In this document: positions 1 through 12,299 of the stretch, piece after piece
Position numbering within the stretch: position 1 is the stretch's first letter
How the letters are laid out: the number at the start of each line of letters is the position of its first letter
Assembly: GCA_035235625.1 (NCBI GenBank)
Contig: CP141141.1
Coordinates: 37,540,219-37,604,218 of the forward strand
Length of the DNA stretch: 64,000 bases
Direction of reading: 5' to 3'
Origin: Saururus chinensis
Taxonomy: Eukaryota > Streptophyta > Magnoliopsida > Piperales > Saururaceae
The notes under the pieces: model-generated
What the model was told of the DNA's origin: nothing
Database searches by the model: none
The model's input: only the letters and a program-made list of their open reading frames with translations
Made by a program: the position numbers and the translations under genes

Positions 1-183
1 ATGAAACAAGTAACATCAACCGCAAAATTTTGCGGTGGACTTTATCGAGGAAAGGCCCCACCGAAAAAAAGGCGAAAAAAAAGAGGAGAGAAACAAATTT
101 CCAGCCAGAAAAATATTGGAAACTATGATGCATCCGCTCCACCAAAATCCGTCGTGCAGGAGGCGGAAGGGGAGAGACGAGGC

Positions 184-276
184 GACACGTGTCCTCGGAC
201 GCCCGGGGCGCGTCGTCCGCCACAAGGTTCGGGGCGGGGGCCTTCTCGGAATTTCCGTAGGCCCGGCTGACGTGGC
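184..276 (+). promoter_or_regulatory. G-box and ABRE-like elements upstream of the REVEILLE gene
   Basis: A perfect 10-bp palindrome GACACGTGTC (184-193) contains a G-box/ABRE core, and TGACGTGGC (268-276) is a second ACGT-core element. They lie in a GC- and CpG-rich stretch (about 170-310) just before a pyrimidine-rich leader. ACGT-core elements bind bZIP and bHLH (PIF-type) factors. That this is the proximal promoter is inferred from position; no convincing TATA box or start site was found. Confidence 0.45.
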
Positions 277-438
277 GGTCCCCTCCCCGCCTCTGCCCTT
301 CTTCTCCTCCCTCAAAACCTGGCTGGCCCGGCCCCTCCTCCCCATATCCTTCTATTTCTCCGTCCGCTCTTTTCGGAAATATCCAGGCGAAATTCCGGCG
401 AGGAGTTTCATCGGACTCTTCTTGCAGAGGAGCTGCAG

Positions 439-1375
439 GTACTTGGTGCAGAAATTGCGGCTTTATTTTTTTGGAATTTTTTTTAGAATAATGTGTGCTG
501 ATTATATGCGAGTCGATGTTTTTTCTGTTTTTGTTTTTGGGAGCGCCGATGATCGATAGAAATACTATCCGTTAATTTTCTGAAACTTTGTTGCATGACT
601 GTGAGGAAGGTTTGTCGTTTTTTTGTTTTTGTGTTAATTGGATTTCGTCGGTTCAATAGAGTTGTGTAGCGGATTGGGTTTGGAGGTCGATAATTGGGCT
701 CGGAGGTAGATCGTCTCTGTCTAACTGTTCTTTGATTATGAAAACTTTATTTTTTTTTTTACAATTTTTTTTGGCTTTAGTTAGTGCTGATTTTTTGGGC
801 TATTTTTGTTAAATCGTAGACTAGGATCGCGTTCAGCAAGCTTGCAGCTTTATTTGCTGTGAACTTTTTTTTCCGGCTGAGTGGCTTTCTTCCTCATTCC
901 TCTTGTTTTTCTTTTTGGCGTGTTTGTGTGTGCAAACCGCAACAGTGTTTTTTCCTTCTATTTGAAGCTTTAAGTTCAGATAATTGTTTGTCGATTATCA
1001 TCTACTGGATGTGGATATAGTGAATTCGGCGACGAAAGTTCTCTGATTTGCCTTTCTTGTGAAGCCTCCCAGATTGGCTTGGCCGGGGAAGGATCCAAAA
1101 GTGTACTACTAGGAGATTTTGTTTGAAAATTTGCTCTTTGAACACATAATATGTTCAAAATTCTTTTTTTCCCGTGAATTCACTGATTTAATTCCGTGAC
1201 AAAGTGAACCGTTACACTAACTACTAGGAGATTGGTGCTTCTGCTTTTACGATTGTGCTGGTATGCGTCTTTGACTGGCTTTTCCAAGGTGTTTTGCTTG
1301 TTTTCGTGATTACTTTTCTGGCTTAGCTTGTCATTTGGGTGTGGAATTTGAATGAAATAATTTTTTTACATGTAG
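439..1375 (+). other. Probable 5' UTR intron of the REVEILLE gene
   Basis: The stretch has a consensus donor (CAG|GT at 438/439) and a TGTAG acceptor ending at 1375, 51 bases before the start codon. It is T-rich, has no long reading frame, and sits between the GC-rich leader and the first coding exon, as a leader intron would. Other donors are possible. RNA-seq junctions would settle it. Confidence 0.4.
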
Positions 1376-1426
1376 GAAAAAAATTGAAGGTGCAACGTTA
1401 AATGCTGTCAGCCTTCAAGCACTCAG

Positions 1427-3331
1427 ATGTATTCAGAAATCAGCAAAGCATCACCATTAGTCCTTCCAGTTCATGGGTCCGAGGTGCATCCATCATCCAA
1501 CGTGCAGGAACCCAAGGTTGATTTTTACTAAAGGAAATAAATGTCTCTCACATAAGCATTCCTAGTCATTCATAATCACTGATCTTGTCTCCTTCCTTGT
1601 GGGTAGGCCAGAAAACCCTACACAATAACGAAACAAAGGGAAAAATGGACGGAAGAAGAGCATAGGAAGTTCCTAGAAGCCCTGAAGCTGTATGGGCGTG
1701 CTTGGCGTCGAATTGAAGGTAGCTTTGGTTCAGATTTTCGTAGTTAATATACATGCCAACAGCGTCTAGTTTCTTTTTCCACCTGTTCCACTGATTGAGA
1801 TTTGTTCCGCTCTTATTAATTACAGAGCACATTGGCACAAAGACTGCTGTCCAGATCCGCAGCCACGCGCAGAAGTTTTTCTCCAAGGTCCAATGTTTTT
1901 CCAATCCCCTGTTTTCTCCCATTATGTGAACATGGATGGCCTTACTTGATCCTCAAAGTAAGTCATCGGTTCAAGAAATGGGACGCGGATGATCATTTGC
2001 GGATTTACCCATTATCAGGCGTTACTATGCACATTTAATTGATGATCTTGCCACATCTTTGCTGTGTAGGTGGTGCGTGAGCCAGGAAATAGTAATTCTG
2101 ATCCAGGGGAGGCCATCGAGATTCCTCCCCCTCGACCCAAAAGGAAACCCATGCATCCCTACCCTCGCAAATTTGCCCGATCTCCATCGGTGAAGGGAGG
2201 CGCGATTTCTAATTGTGTGGCGAGGTCTTCATCCCCATCAGCCTCCAGCTCTGAGCTGGAAAAGGGCTCCCCAATTTCAGTTTTATCTGCTGCTGGATCA
2301 GATACAATCGAATCAACTATTACTAGTCCACAAAATGATTCTACATCGCCTGATTCGTCACTTGCTGGTTCATCTCCCACAAGCATGCTAGCTTTCGAGC
2401 AAGAGAATGGATCTATGTCATCAAGTGAAGAAGAAAGTGGGTCTCCTTTACCTGCTTCCGGTGCCTGCCAAGCTGATAACTCTTGCATGGTAAAATTTCA
2501 TTTTCAGTTAAACACAAGATTCTTCTTCAATCTCTTCACGACAGTGACGAAATTTGTTGCCTACTGCACAGTATTTACATTAAATGACAAAATTTTCAGG
2601 AGCTGGACTCAGGTCATAAGGAGGAGAAAGTGCCGTCAGTGGGGTCTCCTATTACTTGTCTTAAGCTGTTCGGGGCGACTGTTTTAATCACTCATCCTCA
2701 AGAACCCTCTTCCGATGTCAATGATATTTATCCACAATTTCGGAAGACATCGTCTCTAACTTTGTTCAGAGACATGGAGCAGAACAGAGAAGGGCAGAAG
2801 TCAGAGCTGACTCTAGAAACAAATCTGGCCAGCTTCTTCACACGTGCAGGTAGACAACAGCACAGGGGAGCAACTCACGTCATTCCAGAGATGCAAATCT
2901 CTAGTGAAGATCTTAAACCGCGAGTGGGCACCATATCATTGCCTCATGGGGCTCAGTATGGGTCGATGTCCCCTGTGGTGCCTCCTCTCTGTGTCAGGTC
3001 TACTGGAGCATCGAACTTATGCGTGGATGTCTCAGATGACCCCGGCTTGTCGTTCAGTGCTCCCAACTCCAGTTGCGGTGGTAATGTACTTGCGCTGGAG
3101 AAGATGGCCGATGTTCTCGACTCTAGCACCGGAGAAACTCCGGTTGACAGGAAGGAAGTATCCGTATCTCGCCTGAAAGTGAGTGAGAATTCAGCCTTCA
3201 CGAAACCCAAAAAGCTTGGGAGTAGTCAAAGGGGATTTGTGCCTTACAAAAGATGTATGGCAGAAAGGGATGGGCAGCAGCCATTATCTGGCGAAGAAAT
3301 AAATAGGCAACGAATCAAGCTATGCTTGTAG
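1427..3331 (+). CDS. RVE1: REVEILLE1/7-type MYB-like (SHAQKFF) transcription factor
   Basis: Five coding exons join in phase: 1427-1516, 1607-1718, 1826-1887, 2070-2489 and 2600-3331, giving 471 residues. A single MYB-like repeat (about residues 32-88) reads [17 protein letters not shown] and ends in SHAQKFFSK. The FF form points to the RVE1/2/7-CCA1-LHY side of the family rather than RVE4/6/8 (SHAQKYF). The family motif [17 protein letters not shown] follows (about 106-122), then [12 protein letters not shown], and the C terminus carries RGFVPYKRC and ends RIKLCL. Members bind evening-element-like sites in the nucleus and link the clock to auxin, cotyledon and dormancy outputs. The ATG at 1427 is the only one that opens this frame before the first splice. 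An out-of-frame upstream ATG at 1402 overlaps it. Family assignment is firm; RVE1 versus RVE2/RVE7 orthology is not resolved. Confidence 0.9.
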
Positions 3332-3599
3332 CTGCACTTTCACCCTCTGGTGCTTGCAGATAGGCCAGACAGGAAGGTCTTACCGCTGAATTGGGCCTGA
3401 AGAGGGGTCCTTCGCTGTTCGATGACAAGTAGGAATAGCAAATTCTGAACGAGTTCTTATCGAAGTTTGATTCCTGTGCGGAAGTGTAGATAAATGATAT
3501 GATATGTTGCAATGGTAATGGCAATTCTGAGTTGTCACTTATCGCTCGTCTTTATGAATGTCAATCGACTTCATGTGCCAACCTTATCTGAGCAAATTA

Positions 3600-5841
3600 T
3601 TAATGCATACGTATCCTTTTCTCTGTCAGAGAATTTTGTAAGCCTTTAGTAGTGTTCATTTGGATAGATTTTTGTGTTGCGTCATAGCTTTGTTTTTCTG
3701 TACATTATGTTTCTTTCACGTCGTGATCATATATATTGCTTCGTTGTAACAACATTTTGTACTTCTCTACTTGTGTATATGTAATTTCCTAGTTTTCCTA
3801 TTTATATAAATTTTTATTTCGATGGACTATGTACGATAATGGGAAACCCCCCTTAGTGAGGATAATTTATTTTTTTAGTCCCATGTCCATGTGGTTAATA
3901 TTTATCTGATGTTATTAGCAGAAGCCCGCTTTGGGCTGGCAACCGTCTAACACTTAGTTGAATGCAGGAGTTCAAAAATAGTAGGGAAAATTATGCTTTG
4001 CAGGTACACGCTCACATGCATGTTTAAAACTTTTTAGAACTACTTCTATGCGCCAAAGGTTACTTTGAAAAATGTACTTCTATGTGCCAAAGGTTTACTT
4101 TACTTCTATGTTCCATCTTCCCATCTTGCCCTTATGCAGGTTACTTTAAAAAAGATTTTCATGACTAAAATGCATAATCAATGGACATGTAGAGGGAAAA
4201 ACCTTGGAAACTTTTAAATTTGGTTTCCAAGTTTCTTTCTCACCACTTTCTTGTTGATGTGGCGGCTTCTTATTGTTAGTCACCAAGTTTTGTTTATGAA
4301 AATTGGTCGTGCTAACCACCTTGACCGCCTCCTCTACCTCATTCCTATGCTAGCTTTGTTTAGAATTTCACCCTCTTGAATGTTTATGTCAACGCTCATT
4401 GCTTCTCCATTACCCTAAGAATATTGCTATATCCTCCCAATATTGTCTCACTTACCCCAAAATAATAGCTTCATTTGGCAAAAAATTTGTTCCATAGTTC
4501 TATGTTATTCAATTTAAGTGGTTGAGTACTTAAAAAAAGTATCATAAGTTTATTGTCCTTATTATAGATGTGGCTTTTACCGTTCAATAAAAACTACTAT
4601 TTTTATAAATGTAATTATTAATATAGGATAGAGGAGTATATTTTTTACCTTTATTATTATTCATTGTATTCTCTCCCTATTAACCCATGTATTCCTTATT
4701 CTCTTTCCCTTCTTCCTCTAGTGCCAGGCACCAAGATCGTCACTGGCCACACTTCCAATCCCTAGCTTTATTGCATTGCCTTATTTGATTGGTTTCCAAT
4801 AAGGAGGAGGAGGAGGAGGAGGAAGGGACTCTTCATGGCCATTAGTGCCACACTAACACCTGGGCTCACTTGCTGCCAAAAGAGGAGGAGAAAGTCGTGC
4901 AGGAGGTCATGGCAGTGAGGAGAGGGTAGATAGCAAAGAGGACGTTGACATTGTGTGATGACTCCAGCATCGGTTGTCACTACTTGATTTTTTTAAATTT
5001 ATTTTCTAAATTCATCAAAATGCATAAATATGAATATATTTAAAAAAATAAAAGCATCATTTATAAGGCCATGACTGTTGCTTTTCACAACAGAGACAAC
5101 AATCATATTTACATAAGTTACATTGTCAACACCTTTATAACAAGTATAATGTGACATTGTAAGCCAAACCATGTCCCTCAAGTACAACCAAATATGGCAG
5201 TATGGCACCACATGCGCCTACAATACTATGCAACAATAAGACTTTTAGCTTGTCATTGTTCTCACAATAGACACCCGGTGTCAACTACATCCTAACATGA
5301 AGAACATACATCATTGGGATGCATGAATATATCTAAGTATACTTAACATAATCACGAGCTATAATTAAATACAAGAGCTTTATAGCAAAGCTAATTAGTT
5401 ATAAACATCCTCATAAAAAATTACCACCTTATACTTTCATATTATTAGTGGTTTAGATTATCTCCAATACCTTATGCTTTGCAAATCCATTATGCACACA
5501 ACATAATATTCATCATTTTTTCATTTTAGCATTCAAATTCATTCCCATCAAAATCAGCTATTCACCCTTTGCAACATATCGTTAACTGAACTCTGTTCAT
5601 AGAGTTAAACCCAATCTACTTTGTACTGGTTGCCTATCCTTATACTATCCTTTAGGGCAAAGGTCATGCTACACTACTCATGGACAACAATATCAGGATG
5701 TCAAGATCCCATAAAGTTTTTGAGACAACCCAACAATCTACAGTAGGGTGCTTGCCCCTTTATGGGTTGTTTAACCGAATATTGCCCAACCATATGTATT
5801 TTTTATCATTTGAGGATCATGTGAATACCAATTATGGGTAA
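3600..5841. other. Intergenic, AT-rich, no gene recognised
   Basis: This is the 3' flank of the REVEILLE gene followed by low-complexity DNA. A short GGA-repeat tract lies at about 4800-4825, and a fragment resembling a Stowaway terminus at about 4605-4640. Reading frames are short and resemble nothing I know. Confidence 0.5.
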
Positions 5842-8233
5842 TGCAACACCTCATATTTTTAGAAGAAAATATTATAATTTATTTTATATTTTAGACCATC
5901 GATGTGTCGATGGAATTCAAGAAATTTCTGTGGGTGGGCTCATCGACGTGTAGATGAAGTTGTCGATGGTAATTGCATGCATGCAGTTAATCTAGAATAT
6001 GAGGCAGTTACTTAATTTTGGAATCTGTAGGTAGTTATGATAGTATTTAAGGCATAGGAACGGTTTGAGAAGATAAAAACAAGTCCAAGGGGAGACTTCC
6101 AGCCGGAGAAGAGAGCAACGAATGACCAGGGGTGAAGCGAATGCGAGAAGTTTGAGTGACACTCATGTTTCAAGGTTGGATCACTTTCTGAATTTGAGAT
6201 TTTACTGTAATGGTGTAATTTTAGATTTCCTTCATGCCCTTCATGATTTGTGTTGAATATGTTAATAATTGAAGTGAAGTCCTTAATATTTATAGTATTT
6301 AGAGTCAAATTCATGGTTTTTACTATACTAGGAAGTGAAATTATGGTTTGGGTTGATGATTTATTCTTTTTGGAAAGATTTTCAAGAAGAATATACATAA
6401 ATATATTTTTCTGGAATGAACTAGAGCATTTGTGCATGATTCTGATTATCTATGGAGTTACTAACATGTCGATGGTTGCACGGCGAAAGAAAGAAGATGA
6501 GCAGTGCTCATACATGCATGCATAACAAACATGTTATTTTTGGCCATTGGCAGTGTGAACGACGCATTGATGAGGCATCGGTGAGAATGACAAAATAATG
6601 TTATTCCGTTGTCGATAGGGTTCAATGTGTTAATGAACTCACCTTTGGTTATCGGTGATCGGTGAGAGTGCTGACCCATTTGTGAAGTTACTGATGGAGC
6701 TTGATATCTTTATCAGTAAAAATCGACATGTTGGTGAACTCACCGATGGTCATTAATGAGGGTGTCGACCCATTTGATTAGCCACCGATAGTACCTAGTA
6801 TTATTATCGATAAGTTTTGACATGTCGGCGAACTCATCAATGTCATCGGTGAGGTGACAACCCATCTGTAAGGTCACTTATAGATTTTGTTGGTAAGGTT
6901 TGATGTGTTGATAAACTCACATATGGTTATTGGCAAGGACATCGACCCGTCCATAAGGTTACCAATGGACCTCATAGTCATTGTTGGTAGGGTTCGATGT
7001 GTCGATGAATCCACTCATGGTCATCAGTGGGCTAATTGACATGTCAGCAAGGTTGTCAATGGAACATGTGATTTGTCGATTTGATAGTGATTATAACTAA
7101 GGTATGCTATAGTAATTATAATCAATATTGCATGGTTTTTGATGTGTCATGTGATGTGGATGAATGATCAATTATGCATGTATGAATTAGGGGTTAGTAA
7201 ACCCCAATGCGTGTGTATGGGATTTTTGATTATGATAAATGGGTAATCAAAAGACTATGCATATGACATTCAAGGTCGCAAGAGCCTTTGGTGCCTTGTC
7301 TCCAAAAGTAAGTCATTAGCCACGTAAACAGAAGGGTTTGGTATGAAATAGGACCAAGGTCTTCTAGCCTCTAAGGAGGGGAGTTATGTAGAACCACTTT
7401 CCTTGCACAGGAGTCGTATTCGAATGGACTATAGTATTAAAAGATGACTGGTCCTACACAACTCAATACAAGAGGTTTCGATTATCATGGAAAGTCAAAA
7501 TCTCAATATTAGGTTACATGAGCCCTAGTGAGTCTTTACTCCCTAGTGTGGATGGGGAGAGGCAAACTTCATAGCACTAAGGTCGTAATGTGCTTGCTCA
7601 ATATCTAGTAGAGTGGAGCTCCTAGATGAGGTCATCATGTCTATAGAAATTTTTCGAAGTGTTTTGCTTATAAATGAAATGATTAATTAAAAATGTATGT
7701 ACTCTTTCAATTATGATGAATCAACTAGTTTATATAATGAGAATTTCATGGTATGTTGATATAATCTTTGTGTTTCTTTAAGATAGTTATCCCATTTATT
7801 ATTCTTGTATACTCAACATCTATTGTGGTGTAGATGTTCGGGTCGAGATTCAAAGATAATGTAAAGGTTGTAGCTATAGTGAAGTTCTACTCTGCATATA
7901 TGGAGAATCTTCAATTAGGTTTGATTAGGCATGTGAGTGCGCTATTTTTCTTTCATTAATTTAGATATTATTTTTAGACAATGATAAATTTGTGGTTTAT
8001 GTGAATATTTTAATGTAATAGCGGCATATATTTTATTTAATTTATTATTATCACATCAAATGGTTGTGAAAGTTAATGATACTCATACCTCTAATTCTTT
8101 ATTCCAATGATTTACTTTATATATTTTACCACTACAATTGACAAAAAAGAAGGACAATGATTTGTGATATCTTCTTTTAAAAAAAAATTATATTTTTGCA
8201 AAAAAATTATATGTGAGAATTAGGGGTGTGACA
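5842..8233 (+). mobile_element. Probable solo LTR (Ty3/gypsy Tekay-like), about 2.4 kb
   Basis: The segment starts TGCAACACC and ends GGGGTGTGACA, the near-inverted TG...CA termini typical of plant Tekay/Del LTRs. Flanks are ggtaa (5837-5841) and agtaa (8234-8238), a 5-bp target duplication with one mismatch. There is no gag or pol frame on either side, so it looks like a solo LTR. It contains degenerate tandem subrepeats (about 6618-7080). Termini and duplication are seen; the lineage is inferred. Confidence 0.5.
6618..7080. repeat. Degenerate tandem subrepeats, about 85-105 bp
   Basis: Five degenerate units share an anchor of the type TTCGATGTGTCGATGAACTC, at about 6618, 6721, 6815, 6899 and 6991, followed by a variable GGTTATCGGTGA-like part. 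They lie inside the solo LTR. Similar phrases recur at about 37830-37960, suggesting a related LTR there. Confidence 0.5.
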
Positions 8234-8238
8234 AGTAA

Positions 8239-9840
8239 TCACCACCTGTATTCAAATCTAAGTATGTGCAGTCCTTCTATCAAGCTAACACTTCACGTAA
8301 ATACCCTTCCAGGTCAGAACTACTTATGCAACCACTTTGCGTTAGTACCACTCATGCAAACCACTTTTTGGGTTTACATCTCCCACATTCCATTTATTTA
8401 TCATCATTAACATTCCTTTTTATATTAGTAGAATTCCTACCTTTTTTATTATTAAGGTTGCATTGTCATCTTATGAGGTTGAGATATTTCATTCTTCCAA
8501 TTCTTTTAAATTATCATCGATTGCATTGTCAACATCTTATCATAGCCAGCCACATGTCAAAGACCTTCGATACCACCAATTAATGACTCATCCAACCTCA
8601 TGTCGGAGCCAATCGACATGTCCAAACCCATATCAACATCTCATGAGGCTATGTTTCTCCTCATTGTCCAACTGATCCTATAGAGTTTTTAGCTCCTGTT
8701 GAGTGATCTCTAGTTTTAGGCCACCCTTGGATTTACTTGAAGAAACCCTGACTAAGCTCCTGAAGCTTTTCACAAGGCTTTCTATGTATACCCTACTTAT
8801 ATTTCTTACAAGCTCCACCATCAACACACTAACCAACAGGTCGAGCTCATGTCAATATCTATTGACACCACCCCAACATGTTCAAGCCCATGTCAGTGGT
8901 CGAGAGTTATTATGTTATGTTGTTCTATCTACCTATGGGTTTCTAACCCTATCAAATTCCTTTTGGACTTTCCCCACAACCCCCAAAACCCCTTTCATTC
9001 TATTTTTACCAATCTCACTATGTCTTTTCGAGATTAATCCCAAATATCATGCGTTGAAGGCAATCATACACAACTCCCTACCATTTCATCATGGATTTTC
9101 ACTTAAGAAAACATAAAACACTTTGCTATTAATAATAACTAAGGATCATACCACCAAACTTTCAAACTTGCGCACCCCTTCCAGCGTGACAATGCCCATA
9201 ACCACAACTTCTCCACCTGTGAGAGCTTCTATTTCTTCTAGAACTCTTTTATCCATGTTCAAACTGCCTAAGCTTAGGGATAAGGTTTCCCTCTGTCATG
9301 CATCTATTTATACCAATAACATACTAATAAGTGGCATAGAAGATAAGTTTCACCGTTTGCAAGTCAGTTGCATGTGTGTAGACATCGAATGCCCAAACAG
9401 TCGACATGTTAGATCCTGTGTCGATCCAACTAATAAGCAAGATGATATATATTACTACTTCATAAGATTCACAAGCCCGTTGACACCTCTCCTCCATACG
9501 GTCTACATATCAAGACATGCAGCGTCAAACAGTTAAAATTTGCCAATTCTCTCTTCTACCAATTTAAAAGTACTATGAATGTCACACCGATGTAAAGGAT
9601 GGAAGAGTGAGGTGAGTATGCAAGAGATGTTTGGGGGGAAAGAAGAGTGGGGTGAGTGGAAGTGATTTTATAATAACTACTTTGTGGAAGTGATTAATGG
9701 GGGAAATATGACATTGTTGGGGGAATGTGAACCCTGGGTATTAGACTCCCTTGTCTATTATACCCCACATATTCAAAGTATTAAAGAATGCAACAATAGG
9801 ACTTGGTAGTCATTGGCTACTAAGTATGGAAATAGCAAAG
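8239..9840. other. Intergenic, AT-rich, no gene recognised
   Basis: Two moderate reading frames (8703-9116 and 9123-9536, +) have biased, low-complexity composition and match no family I know. I treat them as chance frames, perhaps decayed transposon sequence. Confidence 0.4.
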
Positions 9841-9843
9841 TTA

Positions 9844-10012
9844 GGGCCTATTTGGATGGGAAAGGCAAATAACTTAAATGACCTTTCCAACATAACTCTC
9901 CTTAGGAGGAGGGTTACATTCAAAGGCACTTTTAAAATGATATGATGTTTTACAAAATGATATAACCCAGGATCACTTCCCTTCAAAAAGTGAAGGGGTA
10001 TCCAAAGTGCCC
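9844..10012. mobile_element. Tourist-like MITE (PIF/Harbinger type), 169 bp
   Basis: Starts GGGCCTATTTGGATGGG and ends ATCCAAAGTGCCC, so the ends are imperfect inverted repeats. Both sides carry TTA (9841-9843 and 10013-10015), the 3-bp duplication expected of PIF/Harbinger elements. There is no coding capacity. Confidence 0.7.
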
Positions 10013-10306
10013 TTAAAACATACTTCGGTACTAAGTAGTGAAATTATAGCCTATCTTGGTGCTAAGTAACAGAAATTTCTTTACTAAGCAATAGATAATT
10101 TTGCCACTTAACATCAAAATAGGTGGTACATTCGCTACAATATTGAGGTTAGTGGTAACTTCACTAATTGCACTATCTTCTAATGATCAAGCAAATGGAT
10201 TGCATTGGGTCATCCTTCATCCCCCCAACCAATAAAGCTATGCAAACTCTAGTCACATAAAAGATGGAGAACCTGGTTACTTCTTTTTTAGAGCCCTAGG
10301 CTGCAG

Positions 10307-10821
10307 CTTGGGATGTTAACGAGTTGAGTCACATTGAGTTTTAGACTATTTGGGTTTGAGTTTGAAATTTCAATTTCAAGTTTGAGTTAAGTTGAATTTT
10401 AGACTCTTTGGGCTTGAACTTAAAATATCAATTTTAAGTTTGAGTCGAGCTCGATTTGAACTCGAGTCAAGTCAAGTAACTAAATTTCTTATACTACTAA
10501 TACATGACATAGAGAGTAAAATTCTATAAAAAATAGTTCTAGTTCTTATGAGATATATTATCTATTTCTGCAAAGAAAATGTCATTGTAGTTGTACATGA
10601 TATATTTGATAGAAAGAGTTGAAACTTGGGATATATATATATATATATATGGAAAAAGTTTATATGAGCCCGGGCTCATATACTCCTACGTGAGCCCGGG
10701 CTCTATGGGTCGTCGGATTTACATCTAGAGGCCCATAATACTCATGGGTTTACAGTAAATCTAACGGCCCATAGAGCCCGGGCTCACGTAGGCGTATATG
10801 AGCCCGGGCTCATATAAATGG

Positions 10822-10856
<35 letters not shown>

Positions 10857-10976
10857 GAGTTCAAGCTTTATTTCGAATTTCCAATTGAGTCAAGCCAAAT
10901 ATAAGTACGTTTGAATTTGACTTGACCAACTTTGAGTTCGACCTCAAATAAAATCCGAGTCGAACTTGCTTTAATA
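10307..10976. mobile_element. Decayed hAT-like element interrupted by a palindromic MITE
   Basis: The left end (GGGATGTTAACGAGTTGAGTC-like) and the inverse of the right end (GGGTATTAAAGCAAGTTCGACTC-like) are similar. Both resemble the hAT termini at 40991 and 43249. The interior repeats GAGTT/GAGTC phrases. No clean target duplication is visible, so the boundaries are approximate. Confidence 0.3.
10651..10824. mobile_element. Palindromic MITE built on GAGCCCGGGCTC, copy 1
   Basis: Near-perfect inverted repeats fold the whole 174 bp into a hairpin. Each arm contains two copies of the 12-bp palindrome GAGCCCGGGCTC (10666-10677 and 10692-10703; 10774-10785 and 10800-10811). The element sits in an (AT)n tract, so a TA target duplication cannot be resolved. 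There is no coding capacity. I do not recognise a named family. Confidence 0.65.
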
Positions 10977-10980
10977 CCCA

Positions 10981-12291
10981 TAACTGCATAAATTCAGTAA
11001 TGAGATAATATTTTCAGCCTTGATTATTGCTTCACTATTTTAGTTGGGCATTTCTAAGATGAAGACTTCCAATATTCTCTTGACAAGGGACTTATAATTG
11101 AGAACGTATGTTCATCTTCACTTTCTGTGGCGAACCTAGAATGTTGACGTTTCACCTATTTTGTGTATTTATCCGACGGGAATCAAAGCGTGTGGGATGT
11201 AATGTTGATATGTAGATGTTTCGTCCATCTTGAACGCTGCCGTGCCATTTCAAGCTTCTTAATGCTTCTGAAGGCAGGTTAGCTCATCTTGAGCTGTATC
11301 AAATCTCGTTGTTTAGCTTGCTTAATCGGATACGTGTTGGTTTTGCTTGATTGTCATCTTGGCTTGGTCAATAAGACATATGATCATTCAATTAAACCAG
11401 GATTGTTATTGTTTCACATCTTCATAAATGCATGCATACTAGTGAACACAACTGGAGCGTGGATAATGATGGATTGTTGTTCCAGGTTTAAATTGTCTTG
11501 CCAAGAGAGCAAGATGCTAGTGTTAGGAAGACCTTTTTTTCTTTCTTTTTTTGGGTAACAGCTAGTGTTAGGAAGTCAGTTTTGATAACTTCAGTAGGTT
11601 TAAAAGGGTAAATGAATTAAAATGTAGTTGAGATAAATCAATGTTAATTCTATGATATTTACATCTGCATTTTAAATAAGCTGCATCTTTGCTCTCAATA
11701 GTTGAAGGTTTTCAGTGTCAAAATACTGTAAAACCCATAACTATCAACAGCTAAACCTTCATATAGAGATTAGATATTCTTATGAAATTTTGATGTGAGA
11801 TAAAACTTCAAAGAGGAAATTAGTGCATACAGGTTCCTCTTATAACCTAGGTTATTACCTTAGTAACAAAGTATGGGTTTCATACCCGTTTTATCTGCGT
11901 ACATAGTATTTTTTCTATGACAGTATTATTTGCAATAATAATCATATTTTTTAATAATACATATTTCCCCCCTTTAGTACACATTTTTCTCATTTAATAT
12001 GTATTTTTTCTTATAATATGAATTTTTCCAGTTTATTTTGGGCTACATAATCTTACAAATTTTAGTTTTATAATTTACTTATTTTTATAATTATTTTTTT
12101 ATTTCTCCATACTTTCATTTTTTTACATTTTGTTGTTTTTCTCCATACTTCACCTCTAGTAGTTACCTACTTTGTCACTTAGGTTATACCAACACACGAT
12201 ATTCCTTTGTTAAGAATTGGATTTTTTTTTTTAATATTTAGGTTCCATTTGGAGAGGAAAGAAAAGTAGCTTTAAAGTGCATCAAGATGAC
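10981..12291. other. Intergenic, AT-rich, no gene recognised
   Basis: Poly-A/T-rich sequence with short frames only (for example 11289-11558, +, which matches nothing I know). Confidence 0.4.
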
Positions 12292-12299
12292 CATCGGGA

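Noticed and set aside
1..559. Frames upstream of the REVEILLE gene (1-270 and 35-559 plus, 16-345 minus)
   Set aside because: GC-rich promoter and leader sequence open long frames by chance; composition is Arg/Pro-rich and no family is recognisable.
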